This document shows, piece after piece, positions 56,647 to 64,000 of a stretch of DNA of 64,000 nucleotides (position 1 is the stretch's first letter; each line of letters starts with the position of its first letter). The notes below the pieces were generated by a model that was not told where the DNA came from, did no database searches, and saw only the letters and a program-made list of their open reading frames with translations. The position numbers and the translations under genes are program-made. The stretch is from Ottowia sp. (GTDB lineage Bacteria; Pseudomonadota; Gammaproteobacteria; Burkholderiales; Burkholderiaceae_C), in the NCBI RefSeq assembly GCF_016703145.1, contig NZ_JADJCO010000005.1, positions 806,001 to 870,000 on the forward strand. The letters run 5' to 3'.

Positions 56647-56770
56647 ATACCATCACTCCAGAATGCCCCTCAGAATGCGCGGTATCACGTTTTAAATCAA
56701 CAAGTTACAATTCTTCGATGCCATCAACATCAGCGCGCATGGGTGATGGTATCGACGGCTCTGATGGTAT
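56647..56770. repeat. Short repeats upstream of the integrase (TGATGGTAT)
   Basis: TGATGGTAT occurs at 56744-56752 and 56762-56770, and its reverse complement ATACCATCA at 56647-56655. They flank the integrase promoter region and may be binding sites for an excisionase or the integrase arm domain. Confidence 0.45.
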
Positions 56771-56830
56771 CGCATATGGAATATGCCAGCGCAAATGCCA
56801 TTCAAAATCGGGTTCTTGGTCGTTCTCGAT

Positions 56831-56923
56831 AGTTCCTGTCAGTTCCGCAAGCAAGCGCAAAAAAGCCCGCAGTGACGCGGGCTTAGGTGGGGTTTACTTC
56901 TCGTTGGTTCCTGTTGGTTCCGC
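56831..56923. repeat. Direct repeats next to the guaA 3' end (candidate attachment/arm sites)
   Basis: AGTTCCTGTCAGTTCCGC at 56831-56848 and GGTTCCTGTTGGTTCCGC at 56906-56923 match at 15 of 18 positions. The second ends 9 bp before the guaA stop. They bracket the guaA terminator and are candidates for att-core or arm-type sites. The distal attachment site was not found in the window. Confidence 0.5.
56863..56884 (-). terminator. Rho-independent terminator of guaA
   Basis: On the minus strand AAGCCCGCGTCACTGCGGGCTT forms a strong stem (AAGCCCGC / GCGGGCTT) followed by a T run, TTTTTTGCGC, 48 bp beyond the guaA stop. It is a standard intrinsic terminator and lies between the two direct repeats above. 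Confidence 0.88.
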
Positions 56924-56931
56924 TTCCAGAT

Positions 56932-58548
<1,617 letters not shown>

Positions 58549-58600
58549 GGGATGTCTTCGCGGTCAGACGGGTGGATTGAACGGGAATTCAAGCAGAATC

Positions 58601-58660
58601 ACGCGAAAGCCCGCGTATTCATTGCACTGATAGCTACCATATAGATAGCTATCGGGTAGC
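58601..58660. repeat. GATAGCT-family repeat between guaB and guaA
   Basis: ATTGCACTGATAGCTACCAT and ATAGATAGCTATCGGGTAGC carry two copies of the GATAGCT core, as at 18366-18416. The repeat sits in the 129-bp guaB-guaA gap and shows local low GC. Confidence 0.6.
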
Positions 58661-58677
58661 GTGCCGTGCGCCCCCCG

Positions 58678-60147
<1,470 letters not shown>

Positions 60148-60278
60148 GCTTGGCTCCAAAAAGCGGATTGTACTGAAGCGCCTGGCTTTTCCTGCCCGCG
60201 CCGCCGTGCATCGGCCCCTCCGCCGCACGGCGCGACGGCGCCCGCCGGCCACAAGGGCAGGGCTACACTGCCGACCCC

Positions 60279-60749
60279 ATGAAACCCGCCCGCGCCTTGC
60301 TCATCGGATGGACCCTGGCCGCCAGCACGGCCGTCACGGCGCAGTACCAATGGATCGACCCCGACGGCCGCCGGGTGTTCAGCGACCGCCCGCCGCCCGC
60401 CGAGGTGCCGGCCAGGAACGTCCTGTCCCAGCCGCGCGGCGCCAGCACCGTGGCGGCGCGCGCGGCACCGGCGCCCGCCCAGTACCCCGCCGGCGTGGAC
60501 AAGGCGCTGGAAGAGAAGAAGAAACAGGCCGACGCCGCCGAAGCAGCCCGGAAGAAGGCCGAGGAAACCAAGCTCGCCACCGCTCGCGCCGACAACTGCA
60601 AGCGCGCTCAGAGCGCCAAGGCCGGCCTGGATTCGGGCGTGCGCATCGCCCGCACCAACAGCCAGGGCGAGCGCGAGATCCTGGACGACGCGCAACGCGC
60701 CGCGGAGCGCCAGCGCGTGCAGCAGATCATCGCGTCTAACTGCAAATAG
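60279..60749 (+). CDS. DUF4124 domain-containing periplasmic protein
   Basis: This 156-residue protein has a signal peptide (residues 1-21, ending TAVTAQ). The DUF4124 start QYQWIDPDGRRVFSDRPPP follows. A Lys/Glu/Ala-rich coiled-coil-like stretch (about 75-105: KALEEKKKQADAAEAARKKA) and a conserved end with two cysteines (NCKRAQS, IASNCK) complete it. Function is unknown. It is divergent from guaB, as in related Comamonadaceae. Confidence 0.88.
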   Translation: MKPARALLIGWTLAASTAVTAQYQWIDPDGRRVFSDRPPPAEVPARNVLSQPRGASTVAARAAPAPAQYPAGVDKALEEKKKQADAAEAARKKAEETKLATARADNCKRAQSAKAGLDSGVRIARTNSQGEREILDDAQRAAERQRVQQIIASNCK

Positions 60750-60829
60750 TGGCTTCAACCTAAGCCGGCGAAGCCGGAACCAAACAAGCAACACGATGGC
60801 TGGCGAACCCGCTGGCGAGGTGAACGACC

Positions 60830-62347
60830 ATGGCAACGACGGCACTGACGGATCGATATGCGGCGAACCTTCATGGCGTACTGTCGTGCTACGACAGGAT
60901 CATCGTGACCGGCACCCTGCCCGGGGCGTGCTACGCGGGCGGGATGACCAGCTTTCTGTACTCGCGCGGCATCCGCATCTTCGACTACCCGCGCTTTGCC
61001 GAGCCGTTGCGCGAGCGCATCCGCGAGCGTGCGCAGCAGGTGTGCCAAGCCGCTGGCGTGCACATCGAACACGTCAACAAGGCCCACATCCGCAAGGAAG
61101 AGCTGGTGGCGCGCGTGCTGGCCGAGCGGGGCGACGCGCCGGGGCTGGTGCACGTGATCTCGGCCATGGAATCGTGCCCCAGCTACAAGCCTTGGCTGGA
61201 CAAGAGCAACGGGCATATTTACCTGCGCCCTGACATGGGCAAGTGCCTGCACTACTACTTCTACTTCATCGACCAGGAGTTCGGCCTGTGCTACCTGCGC
61301 GTGCCCACCTGGGCGCCGTTCACGTTGCAGTTCTACTGCAACGGCCACAGCGCACTGGCATGCTCGCTCAGACGCGAAGGCATCGAGTTTGTGCAGGAAG
61401 ACAACGCCTTCTTGCGCGTGGCCGACCTGCAGCGTGCTCAGGCCCTGGCCGACGCCTTCAACCCCGAACAACTGCACCGGTGCCTGACACGCTATGCGCA
61501 CTGGCTGTGCCCGGTGGCCGACGTATTTGCCCAGGACGACTGGCACTGGAGCATCCGTCAGGCGGAGTACTCCAGCGACCTGATGTTTCGCAGTGAGCAC
61601 ATCCTGGTGGCGCTGTACGACGCCATCTCGCGCCAAGCGGTGCTGGCGGCCGATGCACCGCGTGTAGCGGGCTTTCTGGGCAAGAAGATCACCCCGACGC
61701 TGGCCCAGGAGATCGGCTCGCGGCTGTCCACGCGCATCGAGGGCCGTTGCATCAAGCACTACATGGGCGCGGCCAGTGTCAAGGTCTACGACAAGTTCTC
61801 GCGCGTGCTGCGCATCGAGACCACCGTCAACGACGTGAGCTTTTTCAAGCACCACCGCAGGGTGGAACACAAGGGCGCGGCGGCCACGCGGGAGCTGGCA
61901 CCGCTCAAGAAGTCGATCTACAGCCTGATCGACTTGCGCGAGATTTTGCTGGGCTGCAACCAGCGCTACCTGGCGTTTCTGTCCAGCCTGGACGATCCCA
62001 GTGCTGGTGAGCGCAATCTGCAACGGCTGAGCCAGCCGCGCGTGGGCGTAGACCCGGCCGTCAAGGGGTTGAACTTTTTCAACACCACCGACCAAGCCTT
62101 GCTCAGAACCTTGCAACACGGCGAGTTCAACATTCACGGCTGGCGCCGTGCCGATCTGCTGGCGCAACTGGATATGTCGGCATCGGCCATGACACGACAG
62201 CTTCGCCGCTTGCGTGCGCTGGGCTTGATCAAGAAGGTCACGCATACCTATCGCTATTACCTGACGCGCCTGGGCCGCGCTGCCATCGCCGCAGCGTGCT
62301 CGCTCACGCGTTTCAACATCATCCCGGCCATGGCGGCTGCGCACTGA
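60830..62347 (+). CDS. 505-aa protein of unknown function with C-terminal winged helix, linked to a structured element
   Basis: The 505 residues start MATTALTDRYAANLHGVLSC and YDRIIVTGTLPGACYAGGMT. A central Tyr/Phe-rich block (HYYFYFIDQEFGLCYLRVPT, WAPFTLQFYCNGHSALA, about 140-175) and a block around 325-350 (RCIKHYMGAASVKVYDKFSR, VLRIETTVNDVSFFKHHR) are the best-conserved-looking parts. The last 80 residues form a winged helix (DLLAQLDMSASAMTRQLRRL, GLIKKVTHTYRYYLTRLG), which may be why relatives are sometimes labelled MarR-like. No DDE, HUH, serine- or tyrosine-recombinase motif is evident. A GAGG ribosome site precedes the ATG. I recall similar genes recurring in many bacterial genomes. 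It sits between core genes and is followed 39 bp later by the inverted-repeat element. Confidence 0.75.
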   Translation: MATTALTDRYAANLHGVLSCYDRIIVTGTLPGACYAGGMTSFLYSRGIRIFDYPRFAEPLRERIRERAQQVCQAAGVHIEHVNKAHIRKEELVARVLAERGDAPGLVHVISAMESCPSYKPWLDKSNGHIYLRPDMGKCLHYYFYFIDQEFGLCYLRVPTWAPFTLQFYCNGHSALACSLRREGIEFVQEDNAFLRVADLQRAQALADAFNPEQLHRCLTRYAHWLCPVADVFAQDDWHWSIRQAEYSSDLMFRSEHILVALYDAISRQAVLAADAPRVAGFLGKKITPTLAQEIGSRLSTRIEGRCIKHYMGAASVKVYDKFSRVLRIETTVNDVSFFKHHRRVEHKGAAATRELAPLKKSIYSLIDLREILLGCNQRYLAFLSSLDDPSAGERNLQRLSQPRVGVDPAVKGLNFFNTTDQALLRTLQHGEFNIHGWRRADLLAQLDMSASAMTRQLRRLRALGLIKKVTHTYRYYLTRLGRAAIAAACSLTRFNIIPAMAAAH

Positions 62348-62386
62348 AGTCTTTGCACAAAACATCAAGACTGAGCTGGTTAGAGA

Positions 62387-62702
62387 CTAGAAACGGCAGT
62401 TGAACGCGCCCGCCAGTGCCGTGATCGGCGTGGCAGGCAAGGGTGAACGCCGCGGCTCCAAAGGCGCCTGCGCGCCTGTGGACGGCGTGAACGGGGCCGG
62501 CCTCTGGACGGCCCGCGCCCTGCAAGGGAGACGACGCGGCGCACTGTTGTGCGCAAGGAGGAGCAACGCCGCATGGCGCGGCGAGCGCGGTGCTGGCGGG
62601 CGCGTAGCGCGCTCACCCAAGAGGTGAAGGTCATCGAAGCAGCGAAAGTCAACACCCATGCGGCTTTCCCGAGGGTGGCAAGCGGTCAACTGCCGTTTCT
62701 AG
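62387..62702 (+). mobile_element. 316-bp structured non-coding element with perfect 17-bp inverted ends
   Basis: CTAGAAACGGCAGTTGA (62387-62403) is repeated in inverted form as TCAACTGCCGTTTCTAG (62686-62702). Between them lie several potential hairpins: TGCC-N11-GGCA near 62418, GCGCAC-TGTT-GTGCGC near 62539, and GAGCGCG...CGCGCTC around 62583-62613. No coding frame is supported. Bases 62399-62442 are identical to 5187-5230. A weaker outer pairing AGCTGGT (62374-62380) / ACCAGCT (62728-62734) extends the symmetry. It could be a small mobile element or an RNA working with the 505-residue protein. Whether it is transcribed is unknown. Confidence 0.7.
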
Positions 62703-62727
62703 GGTCAACCCGTGCCAGATATGCGAG

Positions 62728-62755
62728 ACCAGCTATCTGAACAGTAGCAATTTCG
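62728..62755. repeat. GATAGCT-family repeat fragment
   Basis: ACCAGCTATCTGAACAGTAGC resembles the end of the family copies at 18366 and 58601 (AGCTATC followed by a TAGC-type inverted arm). It lies 26 bp to the right of the 17-bp inverted repeat, so the structured element apparently inserted in or beside it. Confidence 0.45.
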
Positions 62756-62793
62756 TGCCCGGCGCCTCATCCCGAAGACGCTGAAGGGCCAGT

Positions 62794-63132
62794 TCAATAC
62801 CCCGGCTTGGCCCCCGGCCGCCGCTGCGCGAACAGGCCCGCTCCGCGCGCGCCCTGGCGGCCGAAGCGCTCGCGCCGCGCCAGCTTGGGGTCCACGCGCA
62901 AGGCCCGGTAGACCTCCACCCGGTCGCCCTCGCGCAGGGGTTGGTCCAGCGCCGCCTTGCGGCCCCACACGCCCACGCGGCCGTCGCCAGCGTTCGGGGC
63001 GCCGCTGGCTTCGAGCGCCGCCCGCACCGTGGCGCCCGCGGGCAGGTTCAACGCCACTTCCTGCACCTGCCGCGGCGCGGGCGACCAGGCAACGGTGACC
63101 ATGACCGCCGGTCCGGGCCGGCCCGGGGCCAT
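62794..63132 (-). CDS. rnfH: RnfH family protein (UPF0125)
   Basis: This 112-residue ubiquitin-like fold protein has VTVAWSPAPRQVQEVALNLP, GRVGVWGRKAALDQPLREGD and RVEVYRALRVDPKLARRERF, the UPF0125/RnfH signature. The ATG at 63132 overlaps the ratA stop by 4 bp; an internal ATG about ten codons later, before VTVAW, is possible. The Arg-rich C-terminus (about 90-112) is longer than in enteric RnfH. The conserved pairing with ratA and smpB supports the call; its function is unclear. Confidence 0.88.
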   Translation of the reverse strand: MAPGRPGPAVMVTVAWSPAPRQVQEVALNLPAGATVRAALEASGAPNAGDGRVGVWGRKAALDQPLREGDRVEVYRALRVDPKLARRERFGRQGARGAGLFAQRRPGAKPGY

Positions 63133-63584
63133 CACGCCGCCGCCGCGCCGTACACCTGCTCGGCGCGCTTGACGAAGGCGTCCACCAGGCTGCCGGCGAT
63201 GCGGTCGAACACCGGCCCGACCAGCGCGGCGAGCACCGGATTGGCAAAGCCGTAGCTCATCTTCAGGTCGACCCGGCAGGCGCGCTGCCCCTCGCTGCCC
63301 ACGGGGGTAAAGGTCCACACGCCCTCCAGGCGGGAGAAGGGGCCCTTCACCAGGTGCAGGCGCACCTCGCGCCCCGGCACGTGCTCGTTGCGGGTGGTGA
63401 AGCTCTGCCTGACGCCCTTGAAGGCGATGCCCACCTCGGCCGTCATCCCCGTCGTGGTTTCCGCCAGCACCGTCGCATGGTCGCACCAGGGCAGGAACTG
63501 GGGGTAGCGCGGCACGTCGGTCACCAGGTCGAACATCTCCTGGGCGCTGTACCAGATGAGGACGGACTTGTGGACGGATTTCAT
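63132..63584 (-). CDS. ratA: RatA-family START-like protein (coenzyme Q-binding type)
   Basis: This 150-residue protein matches the polyketide cyclase/START-like RatA/COQ10 family: YSAQEMFDLVTDVPRYPQFL, PWCDHATVL, LHLVKGPFSRLEGVWTFTPV and LKMSYGFANPVLAALVGPVF. The family was named for an effect on 70S ribosome assembly in E. coli, and is related to the quinone chaperone Coq10; which role applies here is not settled. It is divergent from smpB, with 84 bp between the starts. Confidence 0.9.
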   Translation of the reverse strand: MKSVHKSVLIWYSAQEMFDLVTDVPRYPQFLPWCDHATVLAETTTGMTAEVGIAFKGVRQSFTTRNEHVPGREVRLHLVKGPFSRLEGVWTFTPVGSEGQRACRVDLKMSYGFANPVLAALVGPVFDRIAGSLVDAFVKRAEQVYGAAAA

Positions 63585-63668
63585 AGAATGCACGTTTGCC
63601 CGTGATTCTAGGCGCCGCCTCCCGGCCGCCGCGCTTGCAAGGCGTCGCTGGCGCCTCATATTGCCCAG

Positions 63669-64000
63669 ATGGCCACCAAGAAACCCAAGTCGCCCAACCC
63701 GGTCATCGCCGAGAACAAGAAGGCCGCGTTCAACTACTTCTTCGAGGAACGCTTCGAGGCCGGCATGGTGCTGGAAGGCTGGGAAGTGAAGGCGCTGCGC
63801 GCCGGCAAGGCGCAACTGACCGACGGCTACGTGGTGATCCGCAACGGCGAGCTGTTCGTCATCGGCTGCCAGATCAATCCGCTGGGCACGGCCAGCACCC
63901 ACGTGCGGCCCGATTCGGTGCGCACCAAGAAGCTGCTGATGCACAAGGAGGAGATCCAGCGCCTGATCGGCAAGGTCGAGCAGAAGGGCTACACCCTGGT
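63669..64000 (+). CDS. smpB: SsrA-binding protein SmpB (partial, runs off the window)
   Basis: The first 110 residues are visible: NKKAAFNYFFEERFEAGMVL, EGWEVKALRAGKAQLTDGYV, GCQINPLGT, RTKKLLMHKEEIQRLIGKVE. They match the SmpB beta barrel, which binds tmRNA and brings it to stalled ribosomes. The C-terminal tail is outside the window. Confidence 0.97.
   Translation, partial: MATKKPKSPNPVIAENKKAAFNYFFEERFEAGMVLEGWEVKALRAGKAQLTDGYVVIRNGELFVIGCQINPLGTASTHVRPDSVRTKKLLMHKEEIQRLIGKVEQKGYTL

Noticed and set aside
62387..62702. The 316-bp element as a simple transcription terminator of the 505-aa gene
   Set aside because: It is far larger than an intrinsic terminator, has perfect separated 17-bp ends without a T run, and part of it recurs at another locus.
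60755..62702. Assignment to a known insertion-sequence family
   Set aside because: No DDE, DEDD, HUH, serine or tyrosine transposase motif was found in the protein, and no target duplication could be defined, so no family name is justified.

Overview
The window is GC-rich DNA from a betaproteobacterium, most likely a denitrifying member of the Comamonadaceae (Acidovorax/Alicycliphilus/Diaphorobacter-like). This rests on the nirS-type denitrification cluster, Bug-type binding protein, guaB-guaA and smpB-ratA-rnfH arrangements, and many short intergenic elements built around GATAGCTATC/GATAGCTGC, a pattern I associate with this family. No rRNA, tRNA or CRISPR array was recognised.

Layout. 1-286: partial Phd/UPF0175-like antitoxin. 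537-5146: a Crp/Fnr regulator divergent from a compact operon for a split ThDP-dependent 2-oxoacid decarboxylase, a GMC alcohol oxidoreductase and a Bug solute-binding protein. 5147-5745: no intact gene, but a 44-nt block repeated 57 kb away, a broken indolepyruvate oxidoreductase remnant, a repeat, and two Fnr/Dnr boxes. 5746-15799: nirS-nirM-nirC-nirF-nirDL-nirGH, an opposed flavodoxin gene, nirJ, a small membrane protein and nirN, i.e. cytochrome cd1 nitrite reductase with heme d1 assembly. 15894-18160 (minus): norQ, a truncated norD and a Dnr-like regulator, without norCB. Fnr/Dnr boxes lie before nirS (two), nirJ and norQ. 18422-23248 (minus): branched-chain-amino-acid-type ABC transporter with a fused permease-ATPase.

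23448-50182 is accessory. It holds a rearranged junction (CoA-transferase stub, 8-bp tandem repeat, decapitated M6 metalloprotease) followed by a large Tc (toxin complex) locus on the minus strand: a TcB-TcC fusion with a nuclease-like C-terminal tip, five accessory genes (one a GH75 chitosanase-like secreted protein, one frameshifted), and a TcA split into 2827- and 1273-residue proteins. A Phd/PIN toxin-antitoxin pair sits inside the locus on the opposite strand. 50884-56622 is a phage-like remnant (Gp49 family, LPD38 polyvalent protein, AlpA-like regulator, tyrosine integrase) abutting the 3' end of guaA.

56932-64000 returns to core genes (guaA, guaB, DUF4124 gene, rnfH, ratA, smpB), interrupted by a 505-residue protein of unknown function. 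That gene is followed by a 316-bp hairpin-rich non-coding segment bounded by perfect 17-bp inverted repeats. The 44-nt block of this segment recurs exactly at 5187-5230. This protein-plus-structured-element pair and the Tc accessory module are the best candidates for undescribed biology here.
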